64,000 bases of DNA from Alligator mississippiensis (GCF_030867095.1 NC_081833.1:75769395-75833394); one strand, 5' to 3'; numbered from the stretch's first letter, positions 49,710 through 62,840 are shown. Numbers and translations: made by a program. Notes: generated from the sequence alone by a model not told the origin.

Positions 49710-52406
49710 CTGGAAAACAGCAAGCCACCGGTGCCAAATACCCTGCCAGAGCCACCGCATACTTAAGGGAAAATTCTCCCACTCTTTGCTTTGGCAATAC
49801 CACGAGCCGTCAGCAAGGAATGGATCTTCTGAGCTATGAATAAACCAAGCCGTATTATGTAAAAAGTTTAATTACTTGGGATTTGAGTCTTATGAGAGAA
49901 TCAAGTCATCTTCTTGAAGCAATTAACTGGGTGTGCACCCTGCACAGGGCAGGCCAAAATAAGAGATGATAAAAATCAGTTTACAACCTATTTTATGGTT
50001 TCTCTTCCACACTAAAGTACCACATTTTAGGCAGTCTCAAATGCCAGTTGTAATTAAGTAGTTCTTGCAAACACATTTCACAATTCACCCTGCCAAGTGC
50101 TTCTTCCCATGTAAAAACTGGCAGACTGCTAAGCAACATGGGTGCAGGTTTTCTTGGGGAGGAAGTGTAGGAGGAACGCATGAGGCATTTCTTTCAATTG
50201 TCTCCAGCTCCCAGGGCGCGCGGAGGAAACGAGTACACACTCCATTGGCCCCTTTGAACCCACACTATGCATGCTCCCAGTAACCTCTGCATTTGAATAG
50301 CTCCTGCCCTCCCCACCCACCACACAAACCCCGATGAGAACCGGTAGATAACTTTTGACTATAGTGGGAAAGCTGCACTGTTCTTCATTAAGCCACTCCA
50401 CCCTGTGCATAAAAAAACTGCTCACAGGCCAGCACTAAAGTAAGCTTCCTTCCTTGAGGTTTGACTGCTGAAGCAGAGGATGTGTCGACACACAGTCATG
50501 ACATGTGTCTGCATTAGCATTTTGCAAATATGCAGCTATGCAAAACGCACGTCATTCACATTCTGCATGATAAAATGCAAGCTGCATTAAAGGCTCCACG
50601 GGAATGTAGAAGCGACACAGGAGAGCCCGTTACCTACAAAACACCAAGTTTGCCTCTGACAGCATATATTCCAGTCATGTTCCATCCACCTCCCCTAGGA
50701 TCACTTGCTGCAGAACCCACAGCAGCACTGCAGATACCATTTCAGTGAATTTAGTCACTAATATCAATACAACCCAAGATCCCTGGCTGCTGAAAGAGCT
50801 CCCTCCACATTTTACAGAGCAATGAAATGTGGAGCCCTCTCACGCAGTGAAAACAGCTCCTTGAGATTAGACGTAAGACTGGAGGAGGGGGTAAGGGGAG
50901 GGTGACAAAAAAAATTGCAAACCCCCACGTAGCAGTTGCTAGGGCTATTTAAAGCCCTCCAATAGCTGCCATGCTAAAGGAGGCACTTTTCTGCAATCCT
51001 GAAGAGGAAAAAGTTCTCTCTACACAAGCAAGAACTCTTTTTGAGCATGTAAAAGAAATGTGTATTTTCTAGTGACAAGTGTTTGAAGAGGTATAATCTG
51101 TGATCATGTGAAGGCACCACCTACAATCTGCTTCCCCAAACAGGAGGATCCCAAAGGGGCACACAGTCCCTTCCATTTAGTAGTGCTTTTTCTTTCAGGA
51201 AATCTGAGCCAAGTAGGGAATAGGCCTGGTTCCTGCTGGTCACAAGGAAGGAAACATGTGCTCTCCAGGGTGCACCCATACCAGAGAAGAGGTTTTCTTA
51301 CCATAGAATAACTAACACTCGGTAATTACCATCACACAGAATCTTTGTGAAGACAAGACAGCCTGCAGCTTTCACATCCATCAGCAGATGGATGTAAACA
51401 CTAGCAGGGAAGATTTAAAAAAAACCTGTACCCTCCAGAAAAGACCCCAGGAATAGGAACATCCAGATGCAGCACAGGGCAAAACAAGCAAAATCATCCA
51501 GAACCGCACAGCATCCTTGGACATTTCGTCCCGAGGATTTAGCAGGAGATGGACAAGATTCCAGCTCTCTCAGAGATTGGAAAGCAGGGTCCGTATTTTC
51601 AACCATGCTACTTCCGGAGAACAAAGCCAAAGGAGGAACAAGTCTATTTATGTTTGCACTAGCCTTTTTCTGAACGATTCCTGCCAGCTGTGGCTGTGCT
51701 AATGCAGACCAGCTTCAGGCGCTGCCTGGTCCATGTTTAACTGTCTCACTGTAGGGTCCAGAAGCCTCACTCACAGCTCAAAACCACCTGCTGCTCAGGT
51801 CAGGACAAAGGCATAGGACCGTTCCAGACTCAAAGAACTGAGCGTCCAAGACAAGACACAATAGATGGAGACAGGCAGGTGGGAAGTAGACACTGGGTCG
51901 ATCAACACAGAAGGCTTGCTCCAGCACTCTCCATGCTGGTGCCACTGATGGGGTTTTTCAGGAAAGCGAGTCAGGTGTGGGCAAAACTAGAACAAAGGGG
52001 GGCAGGAATGCATACAACCACAAACAGGTTTGCAATTCAATTGATTAGATTTTTACCATTTAGGCAGCCTTCACTTTGAAGGACTGATTGCATTTCTCCC
52101 CATCAAGAAACCTTAGAAAGCATTTATTTCTGAGGGCAAGTCCAATTCGGGACCATTCAACTGATGGCATGGACACCTCTATTCTTTATTCATGGATACC
52201 CGTTCCATTTCAAACTGAAACTAATGTCTTGACAAGAGCACTCTGTGTCAAAGTCTTGATCTGAACTTCATTCTCAATCCACAATAGACTAGCGCACTGT
52301 ACCAGTCCCAATCTCAGACTTGTTTAATCCAAGAATTTACCTGGAGGCATTGATTGCTCTTAGGAACTTAAAGCATGACAGAGCTCTCATTGCAGGAGCT
52401 TCAAAT

Positions 52407-52424
52407 CACACACACACACACACT
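52407..52424. repeat. (CA)n microsatellite
   Basis: About nine CA dinucleotides in tandem on the plus strand. Confidence 0.85.
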
Positions 52425-53268
52425 CTTCAACAGCTTCAAACCTGTCTGCATCACACACACAATTCACGTGCAGATTCCATTAACAGCACATCTGACAAAA
52501 ACATGCAAACCAAAAATTAGAAATGCATGCATCGTTCCACACATTTCCTAAGAATGGAAAGCTAGTACGTTTGCATACTGAAAACGTTAAAAGCTCAAAC
52601 CGCAAGGACTACTGACAAAGCAAGTTTTAACGCTTGCATGACAGAGTAGATTTGGTCTAAGAACCCATCTTCAAAGAGTCAGGTCTATTGTCAAAGCTAA
52701 AATAATCGGTGCACTGGAACATTTGCTGCATTACCTGTAAAACACTTGAATTCTGTCATGAAAACAGAAACTACTGGTGATCGGGGTACAAAGAAGCTAC
52801 ACTCTTTACTGGCCGGAAACAAACAAACTTCAGGAATCGACATACCCGACTTTGGCGATTTTGATGGTTTCATCAGGTTGCAAAAAGTAGCCACGGTGGC
52901 CTCCTGCCTCCCTTGCAGCTCGCGCCAGTCCGTTTCTCAGCTGCTAGCTCTCAGCTCCAATAGCCCCTGGAAACAAGGGGCATTTTTCACAATATTCTGC
53001 TGCTGGCTTAGAAAATGGGGAAGGCACTAAGGCAGCAGCATGAACCTTGGGGCCTGCAGGGCAGCTACCTCTGCATACTTCAAAGAAACCTGGCCCCACA
53101 GCTGCTCTTAGGCAGCTTGTCTAAAGAGCCATGAGGGAGCAGAGCTGAAGGGGGTGGCGCTGAAGAGGAGTTCAAGCATAAGCCCATCCAAGCACCTCAG
53201 CCCTCCCTCCCTCCCTGCTGTTATGCAGCCCCTGGGCCCCTCAGAGGACGCCTACTTGAATTCACTTT

Positions 53269-53288
53269 AAAAAAAAAAAAAAAAAAAA
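53269..53288. repeat. A20 homopolymer
   Basis: Twenty uninterrupted A on the plus strand. It could be the tail of an old retroposed copy, but the sequence to its left is not recognisable as one. Confidence 0.85.
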
Positions 53289-54015
53289 TGCGGCGCTCAA
53301 CTAACATGGCATCCGGCACACTACAAAAACACCCATAAAAATATATCACAGAACAAGCTCGGCACCTCTGCATTTGAGCTCCTCCAAAGGGAAGATGGCT
53401 CAAAAAGATGCTGGAGTTATAACAGAGGGCCTCCAGTTAACCATGCCAAAGTCAGAGGGGCTCAGGATGCAGGGGATGAGAGGAAACTCCTGCTCCCACC
53501 CCCAGGAAGTGGAGGAGTTTCAGATTTATTACAGACCTACTAGGAAGAATGTCTTAAAAGCCCTTTACAGAGCCCAGAGGCAGCAAGAGATTCTCCCTAC
53601 AGCACCAACCACATCTGCATCTCACTGAATACCCCATTCCCAGCAGGGACCTAGCAAATTCTTTCGGAAGCCATGCTGAAGGCAAATAATCATTCAGATT
53701 CAGAGCAAGCCATCTGCATGTGTGATATTCAGAGCAATATTCAGTAGGGGAAGATAAGTGCAGACATCAAGCCTTAGTTTTTGCCACTGTTAACTTACTA
53801 AGCTAGGAAAAATTTTAAGAAGCTGAACTTTGGCACCAAAGACCTTTATGGGGTGAAGGTAAGTACCAGATGCATTAGTGAATACTTTAAGCCTTCTTCA
53901 GAGAGGATTGGTATAGTTTTTGCTAAAAAAACAAAACCACAACAACTATGCCAAGGATCTGGCCAATTATTGCCCATTTCTGAGGAAGCAAGAAGAGCTC
54001 AGAAAAGAACTAAAG

Positions 54016-54201
54016 CAGTGGTTTTCAAACTTTTCACATTTGTGGATCCCTAAAAAAGTTTCCAATGGAGGTGTGGACTCCTTTGGATTGTAAGTGTAGC
54101 TATTTACATACTTCTGATTGATCACGGTCATTTTTAGCAGACCTCTTCAACACAGTCTGTGGACCTGCAGGGGTCCATGGACCACAGGTTGAAAGCCACT
54201 G
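54016..54201. mobile_element. Non-autonomous hAT-type DNA transposon, 186 bp
   Basis: The left end CAGTGGTTTTCAAACTTTTC and the right end ACCACAGGTTGAAAGCCACTG form good terminal inverted repeats of the classic hAT CAGTGGTTCTCAA type. The next inward boxes (GTGGATCCC and GGGTCCATGG) also pair. There is no coding capacity, and the flanking 8-mers agree at only four of eight positions. Confidence 0.75.
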
Positions 54202-56534
54202 AGCTGCAAGAATGATTTTTGGTGCTGAAAATGCACCAGAGCAAGGCTGCCACTGCTCAATCCATTCAGTTTATCCAAGAGGTGACTTGATCCACATATA
54301 AAGGGCTGTGGCAAGATTTTCAAGATGAGGTTCTTAAATCTAACTGAAGGAGGCCTAACAAGATCCAATGGCTGGCCACTGAAGTTAGACAAACTCAGGC
54401 TAGGAATAGGATGCACATTTAACTGTGGTGGTAATCTGGATCCCCAAGTAGGGCTGCAAAAGTGGTGACCACAGGACTCTCAGCACATCTGTGCCTACAG
54501 CCTCCTCAATCCTCAGCATCCTGAATGGGAAGCCACTCTGCCATTGAACCTGCATTGGCTGCAGAGGTCAGAGGCCACCTGATCTTTTCAAAGCTGGACA
54601 GTGGATTTGGGAATCTCAACCTCAGTATCCAGGCCATCAGATCCATCTTTGGAGCCAAAGGAGAGAGAGGTGTTATTCGGTAGGCCAGGGACCTTAGCAG
54701 GAATACATGGAGCTGTTCTTAGGACTTTATTCTTTTCCAAGATGCAAATAATCAGTACTCCCCCTCCCAGGGAATCCCACCCAAGATGTATACAGAGCTA
54801 TTACAAGGACCAGTTTGAGGGTCTAAGTTAAAGCCTATGTCAAGAGGTGGAGACCCATAAATTCTACCCAAGAGGTCACTTCCTTCTGCATGATTTGCAA
54901 TCTCCTTGGCATAAAAAGGCACCAGTCAACAGGGCATTCTTCATACAGGCCTCTTGGATCTTTTCACTTGCTTCCACCTAGTCTAATAAATTCAGTCAGT
55001 ATATCTTTAGGGCCATATGCAAAACCCATCTTTTTGCTAGTACTTTTCTGCCAGCATACACACAAAAAGGAGGCAGCTTGCATGCAGAGACCAGGCCTTA
55101 GGGTAGACGTGATGGTGTAAGCACGGTACAGCATTTGCAGCTTTGAATTACTGACTGGTTAAGTTACTCTCACATTACTGGGGGGTGGGAGGGCTCATTT
55201 TGCTACTGGAAAGTCATTGCAGTGTGATCTGTTATTTTTAACAACAGTGTTGGCATCCAGAGCTGGGAATGAAGGATCTTAAACCTCAATAATCTGAGGT
55301 CTCACAGACTATTTCATAATTCCTTCAATAAAGAATCCTTTCAACCACACTGTGAAGAATCTGGTTTGGTTTGTTTTTTTTTTAAATCGGCACATCCTTT
55401 CATCACTAATTTTAGTGAGACATAGTCAAGCAATGCAAAATGTTTGCAAAACAATGAGCTTTTTCATCTCTTGCTGCACAGGATGTCAAACCCTAACTGA
55501 AGGGACAATGGGCTACCTAGGGAGGGTAGTTCATTTCTCAAAAGAAGAGTCTCTTCCTCCCTCTGCCCCACCCTTACTGAATAACTTCATACTAGGTGCT
55601 CTAAATACAAGCCTATTTTAGAATTTTTCTATATAAAGATAACAAGGGGGGGTGGGAAAAAAAAAAATCAGTCAATACCATTAAAAATGTGAATAACGCC
55701 TATCCTAGCACTCCTTCAAAGCATCATTAACCACACTCGTTTAAATGCCCCATGGCAGTTCTGTACAAAAGCTAACACTTAGGGGTCAGAATCTGATGTA
55801 AAACAAGAATCACCTCAACACTTTCTATCCATGGGGCAAGCGAAAGGCGAAGTAAAAGACAGGAGAGGCTCACTCCTGCTCTGGTAGGGAGAAACGGTCA
55901 AATTTCCTTCACCACATATTAGGACTACACACCCTCTGTAATAGTAACTTCATGTCCCTCCCCTTCATTTCCAAGGTCACAGTTCCTCCAAACATTTTTC
56001 TAATCACTATTAAAAAACAGAAGTTCAAATAAAAAAAATAACATGGGGGGGGGGAAAATCAACAGGCCTGAGCTCAATACAACTACCAGGAAAGTTCATT
56101 TAGTGTTTCAATGTTTTCACAAAACATTGAATTATTAGAAAACCGCGACTCCATCTAAAAATAGGCAAACTATGCATTATTTATGATGAGATTTTATTTT
56201 AAAATACTGATCGGATAGATTTTGATTTTGTTAAAAAAAGAGAAAAGGCTGCCTGCAGATTTTTGAGGGATAAATAATTCAGTGTATGAATGCCAAGGGC
56301 AGAACTGCAAATTAAGTCTTGCATGTATCCAAATGGCAGGGACAATGCAGACAGTAATATGCAGTTCACATCCTCACCCTGGCAGTGACTTCAACTCTGA
56401 CCTAAAAAAAATACAACACTTTCTTCTGGCTTTGAGACCCAATTCACACACAGTCCTTTCTCTGTAGTACTGAAAGCTAACGTGCTCTCTTCATTTGAGG
56501 GGTATGGTCTGCTAACTCCTAAGCCTGTACTCAC

Positions 56535-56569
56535 TGCATATTTGGCTTCTGTTCACACTCATTACTGCA
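56535..56569 (-). CDS. 35-nt internal coding exon of the small membrane protein
   Basis: On the minus strand the acceptor is strong (GTCTTTTAATTGTTCTGCTCAG before 56569) and the donor is GCA followed by GTGAGT. The length of 35 nt takes phase 0 from exon 2 and hands on two bases, exactly what the terminal exon needs. It encodes CSNECEQKPNM plus two bases of a codon that becomes His. The residues follow directly after the membrane segment and add two Cys, the first of them at the membrane border. Its short length lowers certainty, but the double phase match and both consensus splice sites support it. Confidence 0.45.
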
Positions 56570-58500
56570 CTGAGCAGAACAATTAAAAGACTTATTCACA
56601 TGACGAGGCTGGCTAGAAAAAAGGGGGGAAAAGGAAAACAAAACCAAGACTGGCTAGAAAATGGATGTATTGGATTTTGTGCCTGTAAAGATCAAGAAAA
56701 CCCAGGCCAGTTTTTCACATGTGAGAGTTTGCACAACAACGGCAGTGCCAAGGTTTCAGTGAGGACAGTGACAAAATGAGAGCAGAGGCCTCTCAACTGA
56801 CAGCACATACTGCTTGGTCATCCCCAATCTGCTTCAGCAGATGGGCCCAGACAACAGAGCTTCTTAAAGGAGCTCAAGGCATCCTTCCATCTTAAAACAG
56901 GTGACATCAGCTTGCTAGCCTCACGGGACAGGAGTGGGGAAAAGGGCAAAAGGAATGATGAAAATGCCGAAGGGGACATGACAAAGTACAGCGGTGTCAA
57001 ACGTAGAAATTCCAGCACAGCAGAGTCAAGAGAAGTGTCTTATTGAGCTATGTGGGGAGTTTAATGTTTCTCCTGAAAGTTGGCACGCCCCACAGCTCAT
57101 TTATAACCTTCCCCAAAATTATCTGAGTTCCACATAATAATCTTTCCTCGCTTTTGTAACTATTCAATAGCTTCCCCATAACTTCTCCTAAAACCTTTGG
57201 GAAACCTTCAGGGAAATGGAAAGGTGGAGAAAAAAAGAGACAGAACTGTAAGATTTGGATTACTGGTAGAAGATCCTGACATCACTGAGAAAATTTCCCT
57301 TTTGCTTCCCAATGTACTCATCTTGGTTATTAAAGTGAACTCTAATACACAGATATGTTAGCATCCCAAGGAGGAGTCATGCAAAGGGAAAATGTCTGAG
57401 GGCACGAGTGTAGCAGTCTTAATGGAGCTCAATGAGTGGAAATGAATCTTGAAAGCTGTCAGATCAAAGCAAAATCTTCTTTGAGTAAAGACCGTGTTAC
57501 CCTTGGAGCCACAGAACTAAATACCATCTATAAAAATATTTTGCTCAAATAAATTAAGAAACAGCAGTGTTTCATCTGCCAAAAGGTGTGGGTCTTTTAT
57601 GGGATTAGCATCCTACGTGCAGGATAAAAATTAGAGCAGATTTGGAGACAGCTCACTCAGCTGGTAGAAGCTGGCTGCACAGATTGAAGTGGCCTGAAAA
57701 AGGCAAGCACAGACACTATGTTGTGGACAGGTTTTCATCTTCTGTTGCCATGCAAGGGATTGAACGGCTTTGTAGGTTTGTAAAGACTTGCTGCGTGGAT
57801 CACATGTTGGCACCACCTGGGTCAAAACAGAAATGGAAGGGTGCCCCGAGACAATACCCAGCAACAGGCTTTGACACGCCAGAGCAAATATTACACACAT
57901 CTGAAAACCTGCATGCAAGAAGATGTACAAAAATACTGTCAGCTTCTCAAATCAGTCTGAGAAAACAAGGAAGTACTGGAATCTCTCAGGCAGCCTTAAC
58001 TCTAACCCTAGGCACTGACAACTTTCCAGCCTCATCACCCCCTTGAATACAATTATGCAAGAAACAAGACATTTTGATTAAGGACGCTGCAATAAAAGCC
58101 TACAGCTGCATAAATCCATTTTGTGCCGAGTGCCTATACAGCGCTGGTTGAGCACATTGAAGGGTAATGAGAAGTCATACTTCCACATGATGACATGCAA
58201 ACCTGGAGAGGTTTAAAAGCCCTAGGAAAAAAAGTACACACTGCAAGAGAGAATATAGGCCTTTATAAGGACATGTTTAAAAGCTGCATACAAAACTTGT
58301 TCCCATAACGTGTCAGGCAGGCTGGTTCAAGGTTTCTGAAATTAGACAGGGAAAAAACATATCTGTAATGGAACATCAGCCACAATCTCAGCTGGAGAGC
58401 AGCCTCTCTCTGCCCATAACCCCTTCCTAGGGGTGGAAGACCCCTAATTCTCATACAGGGTACAAGGGCAGTGGACAAGCAGTCCACACCGCACTCTCAC
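56570..58500 (-). other. Intron 2 of the modelled gene
   Basis: Non-coding, AT-leaning. A 134-residue plus-strand open frame at 57642-58046 has no domain. I see no identifiable repeat. Confidence 0.4.
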
Positions 58501-58643
58501 CAGTATAATGGAGAAAAAAAACAGGGCAGCCAACAAGACTGCCATTAGAAGAATAGCTACCATGTCCGTATTTTCCAAATGGCCTGGATTTGTCTCTCCA
58601 CTGGTGCTGTCGAACACTGGAGCACCGCTATACTCCATCAGTG
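58501..58643 (-). CDS. Exon 2: start codon, N-terminus and membrane segment of a small single-pass protein
   Basis: The minus-strand exon lies between the acceptor ACTATCCCTTAG and the donor CTG then GTGAGAGT. Five bases precede the ATG at 58638-58636. It encodes 46 residues. About 24 polar ones (MEYSGAPVFDSTSGETNPGH, then LENT) lead into a strongly hydrophobic run of about 21 residues (DMVAILLMAVLLAALFFF, then SIIL), a clear transmembrane helix. With exons 3 and 4 the protein is 89 residues, a short N-terminus and a polar Arg/Glu/Asn-rich C-terminus. There is no cleavable signal peptide pattern if this ATG is used, so a type III or tail-orientated topology is likely. The ATG has G at +4 but no purine at -3. 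Frame is also open back into exon 1. I do not recognise the family. Confidence 0.6.
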
Positions 58644-59660
58644 CTAAGGGATAGTTTTATACCTACTGCAGCCCGACAGCAGATCCCAACCCCTGAAACT
58701 CAACTAGTCCACGGAGAGGGAAATGGGCTTAACCATTAGAAAATTCTCATCCATTTAAACATGCTCCTAAGATCAGAACCCCTCAACTTTCACTTCCTCT
58801 GAGAAGCTAGTTTTTCACAGAGTAATTTGAACTTCCTACTTTTTATTGAACTGTCAGGCTAGGAAGGCCACATCTTGAAAATAGCTCCATGAAGATATGT
58901 CTATATAAAGGCATAAGAGCAGCTTAAGCCTTGCAAATTCTTCACAATGTGAGAATATTGAAAACGTGGCTTTTCCTAATTTCCTGTTTCATGAACCTAG
59001 AACATTTGTGTACCTTGTGGCAGGAACTGCAACTAAAACTTTGTGGTCAGACCTAGCCATTTCCAAATGTCCTGCCTTATTCCTATATGAGATGTTAGAA
59101 AATACTAGCAAAGAGGTCTTAATATTCCAATCTTATGCCTGACAACACACAAAGCAGCCAAGCTTAAAAGAAACACAGACTAAACACTGAAAAAGTATCC
59201 ATCTTAGTGCCTACTTAAGTCAATATATTTGCAGGAAAACCTTGTCATTGTGCATCCATGCTATAATTAGAGTTAAAACAATCACCACCAGTTGCAAGCA
59301 GTCCATCTGGTTGACTAAGACAGGGAGAGCATCCTGCCAGTGCAGTGCAATTAAAGTGACGAGTCTTCACTGACACTAAAGAAACATGTTTGCCTACTCC
59401 ACCGAACAGCAAAAAAAAAAAAAAAAGAGTGCTACACAAGGCTCTAGTGCACTTTATTATATAGCCTATGTCATCCTCTTCCCCAAATGTATTAAGCTGT
59501 TTCTGAACAATAAAGTAATCTGAATAGGTCTCTACCACCTACAAGAACCAACCTGAAGCTTCACTGGGAAAGTTCTACTCGTTTTTCACACCCCCAAAAG
59601 CAATATTCCTGTTGGACAACTTGGCAGAGTAAAGCTACAAGAACCTGCTTATTAAATTAC

Positions 59661-59703
59661 CAAAAAAAAAAAAAAAAGAAAGAAAGAAAGAAAGAAAGAA
59701 AAA
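59661..59703. repeat. Oligo-A followed by (GAAA)n
   Basis: A run of A is followed by about six GAAA units on the plus strand. Confidence 0.85.
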
Positions 59704-61740
59704 GGCAGCAGACAAATGCAAAATAGAAGTATGTGATTTTCAAGTGTGAGGTTCACAGCTAAACACTACTAAGATCAACACACAACTCAACACTTTGATA
59801 ATATCACCACTGACACAAAGCCAAGTCACCACAGCAAGGCAAAAACACTTCAATGAATCCCTTGGATCACAATACTGTGAAACAGAAACAGCCAAAGATT
59901 TAGATTTTTAAATATAGATATGGAACAGAAGAACAAAACTTGGGCAGTGCTTTACATAAAACACCTACCACATTTCCAAAAGAGCTAAGATTTAAGTTAT
60001 TAGACCTCCTCAGACATTCACTATCAAGAATATCTCTGCATTGCATAGTTAACCTGGGATTCATCTAGCCCAAGCCTAGCCACATCCACTCAGAAAAAGA
60101 AACCAACATTTCACTGGGGTTTGAAGGGCACCAAGTCTCAGCTCACTTAGCCAGCAAAGGATAGGTTAGAGCCCACGCGGTCCTGAAAGTTAGGCCGGAT
60201 CCCACTCCCTTTCCGGTGGAGGACCACTGTCACTCATTGGACCTACCTCCTCCAATGCTACATTTCCCAGCGAGAGAAATTCTCTCGTTATTGACAAGGA
60301 AAGTATTGCAGAGCCCCTCAGCGCAACAGCAGAACCACAGCAAAAAATCCCCTTGCACAGGCCAGCGAGTGCCGAAGCAGCAGGGACACAGCAAGATGCA
60401 CAGAGCTTGGCTCTGGGGAGGTGTGCACACAAACTAAGCTAAGAGAGGTGCCAATCACCGAGATTCATTATGCAGGAGACGCACTAAAAGTAACCAGCAT
60501 CTGCATGGCTCCAAACCAGTCAAGCTGCAGGCACAAATACAGATTGCCCAACAGGAGACGAATCATCGACCCATCTCTTCCCACAGAATGAGAAAACAGG
60601 TCACACCGCGTCAACAAGAATGCTTCATAGGCAAATCAGGCGAGGTGAGGCACTTAAGAATTTCCCTAACCAGACAGAAAGGAAGTCAACCATGGGTCTC
60701 GTTTCACTTTCTGTGCAGGAATTACACATTTCTACCACCATCACCGTGACCACTTAAAGGGTCCAATGATGCCTCTAGTTTTGGGATGCCCCTGTCCCTG
60801 GGGACAATGACAACTTCTTATTTTTAAAACCAAGAGATAACAAAGATCTAGGGTTTGATGATACTGGTGTTTTAAGTGTATAAAGACTATTGCACTCCCC
60901 TGTTGGTAATTCAAAGGCCTTTGCCACTCCAGAAAAGGGAGGGCAAGAGACAGCAAAAGTGACTTTATACAAACGTGCTATAAAATGGGCAAATTAGAAG
61001 AACAGAGAAAAATATTTAAAATGACCAGAGATAGTATCTAGGTTAATTTAAGATGCAACCAATAACTCTACAGCCATCACAACATATTCAGACAGATATG
61101 TCATTTTTAGGTTCGTGGTGTCCCTTTCACAGCTCAATCTAACAGCCAAAGGTATCCCATCTACATCCAGCTTCTGGACTAATCCGAGAGGACGAATTTA
61201 GTTTTAAGGACACTGGCTGGCTATAGGGCCACGTCCTTGGTAAGTAAGCATGGCATGTACAAAGCCATACAGAAAGCAGGGGGAGGGGAGAGGAGCCTTT
61301 CCTGCAACTGGATATCAAAACAGACCTACAAGCTCAGAGCAGAAGCCAGTCTGTAAACACACCAGCCCTTGTGTCTCAATGAACAGACTGGTTTTCAATC
61401 CCTCTCCCCCCCCACAAGACAGCTGTTCTCTCTGGGAAAGGGCAGAGGGCGTTGAAGGGCTCAGCTCCTCCAGGCTTCTTGGAGGGGGAAGGCACGATTT
61501 GCCTTTCTAAACATGCAATCAATCTAGCAGGCTGGGGGTGGGTGGTAAATTCTGGACTGCAGAAGTGCAGCTGTTTTTCACAAAGGTGCCAGGGTGCAGA
61601 GCAGCCCTCTCCCCCGGCGCACAAAGGCTTCTCCGAGGGGGAAAAACACCGAGCAATCTAGAGATTAAACTGGGAAATACAAAATAAATAAATAAATGCA
61701 GCTCAGCCAGGCTTGCAGGCAGATCAACTCGATCCCCCCC

Positions 61741-61760
61741 GTGTGCACACGCGCGCACAT

Positions 61761-61794
<34 letters not shown>

Positions 61795-61812
61795 GCACAC
61801 ACACACACACAG
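61741..61812. repeat. (CA)n / (CG)n microsatellite
   Basis: GTGTGCACACGCGCGCACATG is followed by a long CA run with one CGCG interruption at about 61792. It can adopt Z-DNA. Confidence 0.9.
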
Positions 61813-61894
61813 AGCTAACGCCTACCCAGGGATGATGAAATGAGAAACGGAAATTACCATTTCAGACAACTTTTCGTATTGTTCCTTCCAGCAG

Positions 61895-62840
61895 GCGCTG
61901 CTACCCCCTCTCCTCCAGCACAAGCAACCCCTGTGAACTGCCGCGACCTCCCCGCTGCACCCCCACCCCGCTCGGCCCCCAGGAGCTGCGGCTCCTCCGC
62001 ACCCCACACACACTGCTGCTGCTGCCCCCACACGTACACGACGTCCCCCGCAAACTGCTGCTACCCCTCATCCCCTCTGCATGGAGCTGCCCCCCCCCCG
62101 AACTGCTACCACCCCCATGGAGCCTCTGCCCCCCCCAGCAAGAACTGCTGCTACCCTCCCCCCACCCCCATGGAGCTGCTGCCCCCACAACCTTCCCTCA
62201 CCAAGTGTTCCTACCCCCCCCGAAGGAGCTGCTCTCCCCCCCCCAACCCCCCCATCAACTGCTCTACCCATTACCCCCCCTGGAGCTGCTGCCCCCCAAC
62301 TACTGCTTACCCCTCCCCACCCCACAGAGCTGCTGCCCCCTCCAAGCGTGTTACCCCCAACTCCCCCATGCACCCGCTGCTTACGCCCCCACAAACTTCT
62401 GCTCCCCTTCCCTCCCCATGGAGCTGCCCCCCCCCACAAGAGCTGATGCTGCCCCTCCATGCGGCTGTTCCCCCCCCACGCCCCTCCGACACACCCCCCC
62501 CCCCATGAACTGCTGCTGCCCCTTGCCCCCCATGGGGGTACCAACCCCCCCAGCCCCCATGGAGCCACTCCCACCACATACCCCACCTTCCCCCCCAGCC
62601 AAGAACTGCTGCTACCTTCAACTCGCAAACCTCCCATGGAGCTGCCCCCCCCCCAGCCCCACACCAACTGCTACCTCCCCCCCCCACGTCTCCTCCATGA
62701 ACTCCCCCCCCCAAAACATCCTCCCATGGATTTCAGCTCCCCCCAAGCCCCGCACAGAGCTGCTGCCCCCCCCCCGCCCCAAAAACGGAGCTGCCTCCAA
62801 CCCCCCCATCACACTCACTCACACACACACGCACCCCCCC
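61895..62840. repeat. C-rich (plus) / G-rich (minus) degenerate minisatellite
   Basis: Irregular repeats of two related units, CCCCCATGGAGCTGCTGCC and CCCCAAGAACTGCTGCTACC, fill almost 1 kb. GGAGCTGC or AGAGCTGC recurs about ten times and AACTGCT about seven times. Runs of six to thirteen C are frequent, so the minus strand is full of G-runs. All three frames of both strands stay open for long distances (up to 242 residues plus, 199 minus) because stop codons are rare in this composition; those translations are not genes. It lies in intron 1, immediately after exon 1 in the direction of transcription. Confidence 0.85.

Larger units (their letters stand above)
49710..56534 (-). other. Intron 3 of the modelled gene
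   Basis: The intron contains an hAT-type element (54016-54201), a CA microsatellite, an A20 run and an open, CpG-bearing segment at about 52735-52935 with a strong minus-strand donor. That segment ends in a phase that cannot be joined to the terminal exon, so I left it out of the coding model. Confidence 0.4.

Noticed and set aside
51315..52400. Other minus-strand donors (near 51302 and 52340) as alternative exons between exon 3 and the terminal exon
   Set aside because: Their acceptors are weak or the frames carry stops, and the phases do not fit the model as well as the 35-nt exon at 56535-56569.
58485..58500. Alternative donor CG then GTGTGG 14 bp beyond the exon 2 donor, which would let exon 2 join the terminal exon directly in frame
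   Set aside because: It is much weaker than CTG then GTGAGAGT, and the 35-nt exon with consensus sites explains the phase. It remains a possible minor isoform.
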